Origin: Chloroflexota bacterium | Lineage (GTDB): Bacteria; Chloroflexota; Dehalococcoidia; Dehalococcoidales; Fen-1064 | Reading direction: 5' to 3' | DNA: 20,513 nucleotides | NCBI GenBank assembly: GCA_026389745.1 | Contig: JAPLHG010000088.1 | Coordinates: 1-20,513, forward strand | In this document: in pieces, positions 1 to 7,100 of the stretch | Position numbering within the stretch: position 1 is the first letter of the stretch | How the letters are laid out: each line of letters starts with the position of its first letter | Notes under the pieces: model-generated | What the model saw: only the letters and a program-made list of their open reading frames with translations | What the model was told of the DNA's origin: nothing | Databases searched by the model: none | Made by a program: the position numbers and the translations under genes

Positions 1-367
1 AAAAATAATTCAAGTACTGGTGATATTTTGTGGAGCCGAGCAATTCCTGGAATTGTTCTTTAGTTATGTCAAGCGGAGGTTTGCCCTTCAGCAGGAAATC
101 GGACTTCTCTTTCTCTTGGAGCAAGCCATCAACTGTCTCGCAGAGCCGTTCTGCCAGCAACCGCCAATCGAAAGCAGAATCATCAATCAAATACTTATAA
201 TGGCGTCCCTGATAGGTCTCCTCGGGAGAAGCCCACTGTCCGACAGCTTCCAGCAAACCGAGATACCAGTGCTTACCTGAGGCAATTGTTTCCCTGAAAT
301 GCCTGATTGCCTCGTCATCAAGCGAGGTTAGTTGGGATGATGCCTCATTACTTTTGGGCTTGCTCAC
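1..367 (-). CDS. Conserved-looking hypothetical protein, 3' end outside window
   Basis: An open frame of 122 codons without a stop runs off the left edge. The GTG start at 367-365 has a good ribosome binding site (AGGGAG, about 8 nt upstream) lying inside the end of the preceding gene, which it overlaps by 20 nt; this coupling supports the start. The product is soluble and charged, rich in aromatic residues (WYLGLLEAVGQW near residue 34, ETYQGRHYKYLIDD, FDWRLLAERL), with no signal peptide or membrane segment. I do not recognise a family with certainty; the pattern looks like a conserved alpha-helical protein of unknown function. It is the last visible gene of the prs-secA string. Function unknown. 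Confidence 0.7.
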   Translation of the reverse strand, partial: MSKPKSNEASSQLTSLDDEAIRHFRETIASGKHWYLGLLEAVGQWASPEETYQGRHYKYLIDDSAFDWRLLAERLCETVDGLLQEKEKSDFLLKGKPPLDITKEQFQELLGSTKYHQYLNYF

Positions 368-653
368 CTGTAGTCTCCCTGACTTCCGCCTTCAGCTTCT
401 CGTAGAACTGGAGTTTGCCAGTATTGAGCATTTCTTTAATTTTCTTTTCGATAGCATCACCAACACCAGGTATTTCTCTCAATCTGCCCTCAGCCGCAAG
501 TTGAGACAGTTCTTCTGGTAATTTCTCAATTTCATCGGACACTTTCCGGTACGCCAGAATCTTGAACCAGTTTTCCCTTTTCTTTTCCAGCAGACTGGCA
601 ATCTCACGAAAGACAGATGATATTCCCTGATTAGTCGATAATTTATTTTCCAC
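348..653 (-). CDS. Small helix-hairpin-helix protein resembling the N-terminal domain of DNA polymerase X
   Basis: This 101-residue protein matches from memory the pattern of the 8-kDa-like N-terminal domain of bacterial PolX/DNA polymerase beta: FREIASLLEKKRENWFKILAYRK, then LPEEL, a linker EGRLREIPGVGDAIEKKI holding the helix-hairpin-helix DNA-binding turn (about residues 62-77), and TGKLQFYEKLK. No polymerase palm or PHP domain follows, so it is a stand-alone domain. The open frame extends upstream inside secA, but homology begins only after the secA stop. The GTG at 653 is the sensible start, giving an 11-nt overlap with secA. There is no strong ribosome binding site, so translation is probably coupled to secA. 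Family knowledge suggests non-specific DNA binding; the actual role is unknown. Confidence 0.75.
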   Translation of the reverse strand: MENKLSTNQGISSVFREIASLLEKKRENWFKILAYRKVSDEIEKLPEELSQLAAEGRLREIPGVGDAIEKKIKEMLNTGKLQFYEKLKAEVRETTGEQAQK

Positions 654-3273
654 AGCAGTGTTTGTACTTCTTGCCGCTACCGCAAGGGCAAGGGTCGTTC
701 CTGCCGACTTTTTTACCGACGACCTTTGCCGTTTGTTTCGAATTATCACCACCACGATTGGCAACAGCCGCCTTTGCCATCGGGGAAGCCGTTTGCTTGG
801 GAGGCGGTCCTTTGGTAACGTTGACATTGAAAATGGTATGAACAAGGTCATGCCGTATGCTCGCCATCATCCCATCGAATAGAGCATGACCTTCACGTTT
901 GTAAACAGCCAGCGGGTCTTGCTGAGCAACTGCCTGCAAACCCACACCCTGCCGCATATAGTCCATATCAGTCAGGTGCTCCACCCAATGATTGTCAATG
1001 ATACGCAACATCAACAAACGCTCTAAAATCCGCATATTATCAGCGCCCAATTCGGTTTCCCGCTGAGCATAAAGAACTTCGGCATGCTCGACCAACCGGT
1101 CTCCAATCTCATCAGGTTTGAGCCCCGCTAGAGATTCAGCATTGAACCCGGCTGGTAGAGGCATAATGGCACCAATCTCAGCGACAAGTTTTGTCATATC
1201 GTTATCACCTGAGTCGCGATTGGTATGAGCGTCAACAATACCCTCTATTTCTTCCTTGACCATAGAGAGAACATTCGACCTGAGGTCAGCGCCACTCAGG
1301 ATTTTACGCCGTTCACCGTAAATAATTTCACGCTGGTTATTAACAACATCATCATACTCAACGAGATGTTTGCGGACATCAAAATGATAGCCTTCGACCC
1401 TGGTCTGGGCGCTTTCAATTGACCTATTGACGATCTGATTTTCAATCTGAACGTCTTCTCCGATTCCAGCCCACTCCATAAAAGTCTTGACGCGGTCACC
1501 ACCGAAGCGCCGCATAATATCATCCCCAAGCGAGACATAGAAACGAGACCCGCCCGGGTCACCCTGCCGTCCCGCCCTACCCCGCAACTGGTTATCAATA
1601 CGCCGTGCCTCGTGACGCTCCGTGCCAATGATACGCAGTCCACCGAACTTGATAACCTCATCGTGCTCTTTCTGCCATTCTTCGGGGTCTCTACCTTCTG
1701 GAGTACCACCAAGCACAATATCCACACCACGACCCGCCATATTGGTTGCCACGGTTACAGCACCCAATTTTCCTGCCTGAGCAATGATGGCGGCCTCTTT
1801 TTCATGCTGTTTAGCATTCAGAACCTGATGTGTAATGCCCTTCCGCTTCAGTATATCGCTGAGCATCTCTGATTTTTCTATGGAAACTGTACCAATCAGC
1901 GCCGGTTGACCTGTCTTATGAATCTCCTCAACTTCACTCGCAACAGCGCGGAACTTGGCTGATTCATCCTTATAAATCTGGTCGGTCATGTCCTGCCGTA
2001 TCATCGGTTTATTGGTCGGGATGACCACTACCTCAAGCTTGTAAATCTTGTGGAACTCTTCCGCTTCGGTAACCGCTGTACCAGTCATACCCGCCAGCTT
2101 ATGGTACATACGGAAATAGTTCTGAAAGGTGATAGTGGCGTAGGTTCTGCTCTCTTCCCGCACTCTGACCCGCTCTTTGGCTTCAATAGCTTGATGCAAG
2201 CCATCCGAATACCGCCTGCCATGCATCATACGCCCCGTAAACTCATCGACAATGATGATTTGACCGTCTTTGACGACGTACTCACGGTCCCTTTTATAGA
2301 GAACCCAAGCTCTCAGAGCATTATCCAGATAGCGACTCAGCGAGACGTTAGAAGGGTCATAAAGATTAGGAGAATTCAACATGCCTTCACGCTGAAGCCA
2401 TCCTTCCATTTTGCTCATACCTTCATCAGTCAGATTAGCACTATTATGTTTCTCATCAAACGTGTAATCTTCATCTTTTTTCAAATTTGGAACAAGGCGG
2501 GCAAAGACCTGGTATTTCCGTGCGGCTTCTTCCGCCGGCCCACTGATAATGAGCGGCGTGCGCGCTTCATCAATCAAGATATTATCCACCTCATCCACAA
2601 TGCCATAATTCAGTTCGCGCTGGACACACTGGTTTAGGTCAACCACCATATTGTCCCGCAGGTAATCAAAGCCAAACTCGTTATTAGTCCCATAGGTGAT
2701 ATCCGCCAGATATGCCTCTTTGCGCGTGATAGATCTGAAATGACGCCACGGGTCGTTCTCCTTGCCGCTATCATAGCCGGGGTCATAGATAAAAGATGCT
2801 TCATGCTGAATGCCGGAGACACTGACACCGAGCGCGTGGTAAATGGGCCCCATCCAGTAAGGGTCGCGCTTGGAGAGGTAATCATTGACAGTTACCAAAT
2901 GCACACCTTTACCGATAAGAGCATTGAGATAAAGCGGCAAAGTTGCTACCAGCGTCTTGCCTTCACCGGTCTTCATTTCTGCGATTTTTCCTTGATGAAG
3001 AACCATCCCACCCATCAACTGGACATCAAAATGACGCTGTCCGATGGTGCGTTTTGCGGCAGTCCGCACCGCCGCAAAAGCCTCCGGCAGAATCTCACCC
3101 AGAGACGCGCCTGATTGAATCTGTGACTTGAACTCTGCCGTCTTGGCTTTTAACTCCTCACCGGAGAGTTTTTCATATTCCGGCTCAAGCTCATTGATTT
3201 GGTCAACTATCGGCTGTAATTCCTTAAGCACTTTTTCATTGGAACCAATTAAATTACCAAGCCATTTAAGCAT
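643..3273 (-). CDS. secA: Protein translocase ATPase SecA
   Basis: SecA is the cytoplasmic motor that drives unfolded preproteins through SecYEG. The 876-residue length is normal. Visible landmarks are the Walker A site MKTGEGKT (100-107), the DEAD-type box DEVD (227-230) followed by ILIDEARTPLIISG, the second motor domain with TNMAGRGVDI and RGRAGRQGDPG, and the C-terminal zinc-binding CxCx8CC motif (Cys 862, 864, 873, 874). Compared with the E. coli sequence as I remember it, there is an insertion of about 24 residues near 155-182 (around FIYDPGYDSG) just before the conserved ADITYGTNNEFGFDYLRD block. The start ATG has GAGG 9 nt upstream and overlaps the DUF2007 gene by 8 nt. The gene is co-oriented and overlapping with prs and DUF2007, so it is likely co-transcribed from the prs promoter. 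Confidence 0.98.
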   Translation of the reverse strand: MLKWLGNLIGSNEKVLKELQPIVDQINELEPEYEKLSGEELKAKTAEFKSQIQSGASLGEILPEAFAAVRTAAKRTIGQRHFDVQLMGGMVLHQGKIAEMKTGEGKTLVATLPLYLNALIGKGVHLVTVNDYLSKRDPYWMGPIYHALGVSVSGIQHEASFIYDPGYDSGKENDPWRHFRSITRKEAYLADITYGTNNEFGFDYLRDNMVVDLNQCVQRELNYGIVDEVDNILIDEARTPLIISGPAEEAARKYQVFARLVPNLKKDEDYTFDEKHNSANLTDEGMSKMEGWLQREGMLNSPNLYDPSNVSLSRYLDNALRAWVLYKRDREYVVKDGQIIIVDEFTGRMMHGRRYSDGLHQAIEAKERVRVREESRTYATITFQNYFRMYHKLAGMTGTAVTEAEEFHKIYKLEVVVIPTNKPMIRQDMTDQIYKDESAKFRAVASEVEEIHKTGQPALIGTVSIEKSEMLSDILKRKGITHQVLNAKQHEKEAAIIAQAGKLGAVTVATNMAGRGVDIVLGGTPEGRDPEEWQKEHDEVIKFGGLRIIGTERHEARRIDNQLRGRAGRQGDPGGSRFYVSLGDDIMRRFGGDRVKTFMEWAGIGEDVQIENQIVNRSIESAQTRVEGYHFDVRKHLVEYDDVVNNQREIIYGERRKILSGADLRSNVLSMVKEEIEGIVDAHTNRDSGDNDMTKLVAEIGAIMPLPAGFNAESLAGLKPDEIGDRLVEHAEVLYAQRETELGADNMRILERLLMLRIIDNHWVEHLTDMDYMRQGVGLQAVAQQDPLAVYKREGHALFDGMMASIRHDLVHTIFNVNVTKGPPPKQTASPMAKAAVANRGGDNSKQTAKVVGKKVGRNDPCPCGSGKKYKHCCGK

Positions 3274-3496
3274 GATTTTTTCCTCTAATTAACTCTCGTG
3301 CTTCTTTGGCATCCTTCTCCCAAACCATAACTCTCACTTCACCCATACCATCCACCGTGAAGACATAAACAGAAGGTGATGATGATGGCTTCAGCAAACA
3401 GGGAATGCCATTGCTTTCCAGAAGACCCTTGATGATTTGTGCTTCGACTTCCCCTCTTGCCACATAGACTTCTACCAGTTCATTACTCTGGCTCAA
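3266..3496 (-). CDS. DUF2007 family small protein
   Basis: This 76-residue protein fits the DUF2007 (putative signal transducing protein) pattern: a VEVYVARGEVEAQIIKGLLESNGIPCLL segment in which a strand and helix precede a short variable region, then a VRVMVWEKDAKEARELI segment near the end. The fold is ferredoxin-like in the family and the biochemical role is not established. The gene overlaps prs by 14 nt and secA by 8 nt, so all three are probably translated from one message. Family assignment is by recognition of the pattern, not by search; the function remains unknown. Confidence 0.8.
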   Translation of the reverse strand: MSQSNELVEVYVARGEVEAQIIKGLLESNGIPCLLKPSSSPSVYVFTVDGMGEVRVMVWEKDAKEARELIRGKNHA

Positions 3497-4427
3497 ACAT
3501 CGCTCCTACAGATAGCCCAGTATGAATGCGGTGGATTGCCTCACCCAGCAACGGGGCTATTGGCAAAACCACAATTTTATCCAGCTTCTTTTCAGGCGGG
3601 ACCGGAATAGTATCTACCACGACTACCTGTTTCACCGGACATCCGGCAATGCGCTCGATTGCCTTATCAGAAAAAACCGGATGTACGGCACAGGCATACA
3701 CTTCCTTTGCACCACGCTCTATTATAGTCGTAACCGTATTGGCAAGAGAACCAGCGGTATCAATTTCGTCATCAAAAGCGATGGCAGTCTTGTCTTTCAC
3801 ATCACCAATGACATTCAGAGCTTCAGTTTTACCATCATTGCCGATGCGTCTCTTCTCCATAATCGCCAGTGGTGCATTAAGTCTGGCAGCGAAGTCACGC
3901 GCCCGCTTGGAAATTCCAATATCCGTGGCAACCACGACCAAATCCTCCATCTTTTTCTGCTTGAAATAGTCACTGAGCAAATAAAGTGCTGTTAGCTCAT
4001 CTACCGGTATATTAAAAAACCCCTGAATCTGGGCGGCATGCAGGTCAACTGTCAGTAAACGATTTGCGCCTGCTACCATCAGAAGATCAGCAATCAGTCG
4101 GGCAGTGATAGGCACACGAGGTTGGTCTTTTTTATCCGTACGACCGTAAGCATAATAAGGAATGACCGCCGTGATTCTCTTCGCTGAAGCTCGCTTCAGA
4201 GCATCCAACATAATGAGTAATTCAACCAGACTCTTGTTAACCGGATGGGAGATTGGTTGAACAACGAAAATATCCCTCTCGCGGACATTCTCCATAATGC
4301 GAACAAAGATATTTTCGTTACTAAAATCAAATACTTCTGCACGCCCCATGGGAATATCAAGGTAGTCAGTGATTTCCTTTGCCAGAGCAGGATGAGCATT
4401 ACCAGTAAATACCTTCAGATCGTCCAT
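3483..4427 (-). CDS. prs: Ribose-phosphate pyrophosphokinase (PRPP synthetase)
   Basis: The enzyme makes PRPP from ribose 5-phosphate and ATP, feeding purine, pyrimidine, histidine and tryptophan synthesis. The 314 residues cover both phosphoribosyltransferase-like halves. Seen in the sequence: YYAYGRTDKK (91-100), the metal-binding DLHAAQIQGFF (128-138; an Ala stands where Gly is more usual), the flexible-loop EKRR (191-194), and the PRPP-binding loop FDDEIDTAGS (218-227). The ATG has the ribosome binding site AAGGAG 4 nt upstream. It is the first gene after the glyA terminator and is preceded by its own extended -10 promoter, so it probably heads the prs-DUF2007-secA transcript. Confidence 0.97.
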   Translation of the reverse strand: MDDLKVFTGNAHPALAKEITDYLDIPMGRAEVFDFSNENIFVRIMENVRERDIFVVQPISHPVNKSLVELLIMLDALKRASAKRITAVIPYYAYGRTDKKDQPRVPITARLIADLLMVAGANRLLTVDLHAAQIQGFFNIPVDELTALYLLSDYFKQKKMEDLVVVATDIGISKRARDFAARLNAPLAIMEKRRIGNDGKTEALNVIGDVKDKTAIAFDDEIDTAGSLANTVTTIIERGAKEVYACAVHPVFSDKAIERIAGCPVKQVVVVDTIPVPPEKKLDKIVVLPIAPLLGEAIHRIHTGLSVGAMFEPE

Positions 4428-4463
4428 AATACTCCTTCAATCAGCACTATCCCGAGTTATTAC

Positions 4464-4472
4464 ATTATACCA
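4464..4472 (-). promoter_or_regulatory. Extended -10 promoter for prs-secA string
   Basis: On the minus strand the sequence reads TGGTATAAT, a perfect -10 hexamer (4469-4464) with the TGn extension. A -35 element at 17-18 nt is poor (GACGTG), as expected for extended -10 promoters. Transcription would start near 4457, about 30 nt before the prs ATG. It lies between the glyA terminator and prs, exactly where a new promoter is needed. Predicted by eye. Confidence 0.6.
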
Positions 4473-4503
4473 CCACAAAACAACCTCACGTCCAAATACG
4501 GAT

Positions 4504-4544
4504 AAAAAACTGGCTTGTTCTGCAGGTGAAGAACCAGCCAGTTT
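4504..4544 (-). terminator. Rho-independent terminator of glyA
   Basis: Read on the minus strand, AAACTGGCTGGTTCT pairs with AGAACAAGCCAGTTT (15-bp stem, one mismatch, 8-nt loop), followed directly by a T-run (complement of the A-run 4504-4509). It sits 35 nt past the glyA stop. On the plus strand there is no U-tract, so it acts in the minus direction only. Confidence 0.88.
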
Positions 4545-4578
4545 AGTCCACCCAGGTAACACAATGCCGACAACACCA

Positions 4579-5823
4579 TCAATCATCAATACCGGGGATA
4601 GGGAACCGACGACACCAATGACTGACTTCCTCCTTTGCCTGACTTTCAATAGCATTATCGCCGATATGACTGATGACTCTGACAATCAACTCAGCAATAT
4701 GTTTCATCTCCGCCTCACCGAACCCCCGACTCGTGATAGCCGGTGTCCCAAGCCTGATGCCACTGGCTAGCCACCGCGAGCGTGTGTCAAACGGGATGGC
4801 ATTTCTATTAATCACAATGCCTACACGCCCCAAGGCTTCCTGAGCATCTTTACCGGTAACGCCAATGGCGGTAATATCAACCAAAACTAGGTGATTATCT
4901 GTTCCGCCGGAGACTAGACGCAGCCCCATGCGCTGAAGTTCTGATGCCAGCACCTGCGCATTATCCAGTGTTTTACGCTGGTACTCAAAAAACGATGGTT
5001 GCAGTGCCTCATGGAAAGCAACCGCTTTAGCCGCGATGGCATGCACAAAAGGACCGCCCTGCATTTCAGGGAAAACCGCCGAGTCGATTATTTGTGCCAA
5101 TTCCTTACGGCACAGAACAAAAGCGCTTCTGGGTCCACGGAGGGTTTTGTGAGTAGTGGAGGTCACCACGTCAGAATAAGGCACCGGCGTGGGATGCAAG
5201 CCCACAGCCACCAAACCCGCAATATGAGCCATGTCAACCAGTAGTTTTGCCCCGACCATATCAGCAATCTGACGGAAACGTTCAAAATCAATGATGCGGG
5301 GGTAAGCGCTGGCACCAGCCACAATCAACTTCGGTTTGTATTCCAGTGCTAATTTCTCTACCTCTTGATAGTCAATTCGCTCCGTTTCTTTACTGACGCC
5401 ATAAGATATGAAACGATAAGATTTGCCGGATAAGGTTATTTTATCTCCGTGGGTCATATGCCCGCCATGAGCCAGACTCATACCCATAGCAGTGTCACCA
5501 TATTCCAGTAGAGCAAAATAAGACGCCATATTCGCCTGAGCCCCAGCGTGAGGCTGGACATTGGCATGCTCAGCGCAAAAGAGCTTTTTGGCACGCTCAA
5601 TCGCTAAAGTTTCGATTTCATCCACATTCTCACAACCACCGTAATAACGATGATGAGGATAACCTTCGGCATACTTATCGGTCAGAAACGAACCATTGGC
5701 TTCCAGCACCGCCCGGCTGGCATAGTTTTCCGAGGCAATCAGGTTAATGGTCTCCTGCTGGCGTTTTCTTTCCAGTTCGATGATACGACTAATCTCAGGG
5801 TCAATTTGGCGCAAAGAACTCAT
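4579..5823 (-). CDS. glyA: Serine hydroxymethyltransferase
   Basis: A PLP enzyme that interconverts serine plus tetrahydrofolate with glycine plus 5,10-methylene-tetrahydrofolate. The 414 residues are typical length. Visible: INLIASENYAS (27-37), YAEGYPHHRYYGG (51-63), LLVDMAHIAGLVA (194-206) and the PLP-lysine motif TSTTHKTLRGPR with the Schiff-base Lys at 226. The ATG is preceded by AAGGGGG. It has its own promoter (TTGACA, 17 nt, TAGACT) and an intrinsic terminator, so it appears to be a single-gene unit. Functionally it connects to fhs and folD at the other end of the window through the one-carbon pool. Confidence 0.97.
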   Translation of the reverse strand: MSSLRQIDPEISRIIELERKRQQETINLIASENYASRAVLEANGSFLTDKYAEGYPHHRYYGGCENVDEIETLAIERAKKLFCAEHANVQPHAGAQANMASYFALLEYGDTAMGMSLAHGGHMTHGDKITLSGKSYRFISYGVSKETERIDYQEVEKLALEYKPKLIVAGASAYPRIIDFERFRQIADMVGAKLLVDMAHIAGLVAVGLHPTPVPYSDVVTSTTHKTLRGPRSAFVLCRKELAQIIDSAVFPEMQGGPFVHAIAAKAVAFHEALQPSFFEYQRKTLDNAQVLASELQRMGLRLVSGGTDNHLVLVDITAIGVTGKDAQEALGRVGIVINRNAIPFDTRSRWLASGIRLGTPAITSRGFGEAEMKHIAELIVRVISHIGDNAIESQAKEEVSHWCRRFPIPGIDD

Positions 5824-5844
5824 TTCTTACCCCCTTACAAATGA

Positions 5845-5873
5845 AGTCTACAACGGGAACAGAATGGTGTCAA
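5845..5873 (-). promoter_or_regulatory. Sigma70-type promoter for glyA
   Basis: On the minus strand a consensus -35 TTGACA (5873-5868) is followed after exactly 17 nt by TAGACT (5850-5845). The predicted transcript would have a leader of about 15-20 nt carrying the AAGGGGG ribosome binding site, leaving no room for a folate or glycine riboswitch. Confidence 0.6.
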
Positions 5874-6109
5874 TTAAGAAAGATCCTAATGTCTAATCCT
5901 CAAACTCTAAACAAATTCAAATATCAAATCATCAGTCATCCAAATCCCCCTTGGGAAGACGAAACCCAGGAGATTCTTTACAACTTCCGTATCAAACACA
6001 AAGTAACAGCCGGATTTGAGATTCTGCATTTTGACATTGCCGAAGATTCAGTGCTTCGGATTTAGTAATTCGTCAAATAGCTCATTATGTAATAAAACTG
6101 CCCTTCTAA
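5874..6109. other. Divergent intergenic region, repeat-like, no convincing gene
   Basis: The spacer between divergent glyA and the glycosylase has no supported gene. Bases 5886-5932 are an AT-rich string of CTAA/CAAA-type words that looks like degenerate dispersed repeat. A short perfect hairpin, CCGAAG (6040-6045) with CTTCGG (6054-6059) and an 8-nt loop, is present without a T-run. A 74-codon plus-strand frame at 5841-6065 lacks a ribosome binding site and recognisable protein pattern and overlaps the glyA promoter, so it was not called. Confidence 0.5.
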
Positions 6110-6138
6110 TTGACTTGATTTCACTGCCGTGTTATCAT
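6110..6138 (+). promoter_or_regulatory. Sigma70-type promoter for the glycosylase-rnj-ftsK block
   Basis: TTGACT (6110-6115), a 17-nt spacer, then TATCAT (6133-6138). Transcription would begin near 6145, about 40 nt before the ATG at 6186. Placement and spacing are good; not tested. Confidence 0.6.
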
Positions 6139-6185
6139 AATCAAAAGCCGATTTCAAAATTTAGAATACAGGTTGCCAAGATAAG

Positions 6186-6798
6186 ATGTCAGCACTGACT
6201 GACCTTTATCAAGAAATTGCTCTTTGCCGGCAGTGTGAAATTGCAAAAAACCCGAACCAAGGTAGTTCCCGGCGAGGGTGCCGAGAACGCTGATATATTG
6301 TTTATCGGCGAAGCTCCAGGCTGGCATGAAGACCAACAGGGACGTCCTTTTGTCGGTCCGGCAGGACAATTTCTGGACAGCTTGTTGGCTTCTATCAATC
6401 TCAAACGACAGCAGGTCTATATTGCCAATGTCATTAAATGCCGCCCACCGGGAAACCGTGACCCCCTACCTATTGAAATCGCCAACTGTCAAAAGTGGCT
6501 TAACCGACAGATTGAACTGCTCTCCCCTAAAATAATTGTTACCCTGGGGCGATATTCAATGGCAAGGTTCTTCCCAGGTAAAAGCATCAGTAATATTCAC
6601 TGCACTACTCAAACACAAAATGGCGCCATCTATTTCGCTATGTATCATCCTGCGGCAGCACTTCATCAGGGGAACTTACGCCAAACTATTGAGCAGGACA
6701 TGCTCAAACTCCCATCATTACTGGTACAGGCAAAGGCAGAAATCACAAAGGAGACCACACCAAAATCAGAACCACAACAACAATTGAATATGTTTTAA
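6186..6798 (+). CDS. Type-4 (Fe-S) uracil-DNA glycosylase, frameshifted at an A6 run
   Basis: The enzyme removes uracil from DNA at the start of base-excision repair. The main frame carries the family-4 motifs VPGEG, FIGEAPGWHED, GRPFVGPAGQFL, VIKCRPPGNRDP and the late MYHPAAAL. The amino end lies in another frame: ATG 6186 encodes LTDLYQEIALCRQCEIAK, in which Cys14 and Cys17 sit exactly where the first two [4Fe-4S] ligands of thermophilic family-4 enzymes are expected. The two frames join at the A-run 6245-6250: with five A instead of six, EIAK reads straight into TRTKVVPGEG. As written, frame one stops at 6291-6293 and the long frame can only begin at a TTG (6217), losing both cysteines. 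The corrected product would be about 203 residues. It may be a sequencing error, a true mutation or recoding. Confidence 0.88.
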
Positions 6799-6822
6799 TA
6801 GTATCCAGAATTAGGGGGCGTG

Positions 6823-7089
6823 ATGCCGGATAGAGAGTTAATTTCCCTTGACCAGGCTCAAATGGCGGCAGAACGTTTTCTGGAGAAGCGGCTGAAAGGC
6901 ATCAAAAGACTTTCTGTAGATAGGGTTAAGCTTGCTTCCATTGAGGGTATCATCATCTACGATGTGGCAGGAACTACTACGATTGGGATGGGGTTTATCA
7001 GCAAGAGAACTGAACTTCCGTTCAAAGTCCAGGTATCGGCAACCGATGGTACGATTGTCGGCTACGAAACGCAAATAATAGACTCATAG
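6823..7089 (+). CDS. Small hypothetical protein, possibly PepSY-like
   Basis: An 88-residue protein (89 if the adjacent GTG at 6820 is used). ATG 6823 is preferred because AGGGGG (6813-6818) then lies at a workable distance. The arrangement, an amino-terminal helix (DQAQMAAERFLEKR), a strand IIIYDVAG, then FKVQVSATDGTIVGYE, recalls a single PepSY-type alpha/beta unit, but this is a weak resemblance and I do not recognise the family firmly. No signal peptide or membrane segment. It lies 24 nt after the glycosylase and 11 nt before rnj, so it is probably co-transcribed with them. Function unknown. Confidence 0.65.
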   Translation: MPDRELISLDQAQMAAERFLEKRLKGIKRLSVDRVKLASIEGIIIYDVAGTTTIGMGFISKRTELPFKVQVSATDGTIVGYETQIIDS

Positions 7090-7100
7090 GATTTAAAATA

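Noticed and set aside
20..280. Plus-strand open frame of 86 codons at the left edge
   Set aside because: It is antisense to the partial minus-strand gene, which has a ribosome binding site and coupling to its neighbour.
643..851. Upstream 66 codons of the frame holding the helix-hairpin-helix protein
   Set aside because: This stretch reads secA in another frame; similarity to the PolX domain begins only after the secA stop.
2050..2637. Long plus-strand open frame of 195 codons inside secA
   Set aside because: It is antisense to a secA region with unmistakable motifs, lacks a ribosome binding site and has no family pattern.
5824..5867. Tetrahydrofolate or glycine riboswitch before glyA
   Set aside because: The predicted leader is only about 20 nt, with no riboswitch-like structure.
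6244..6252. The heptamer A AAA AAC as a classical -1 slippery site
   Set aside because: The shift needed to join the glycosylase halves is +1 (or -2), not -1, and the zero-frame phasing is not that of a -1 site; a plain A-run indel fits better.
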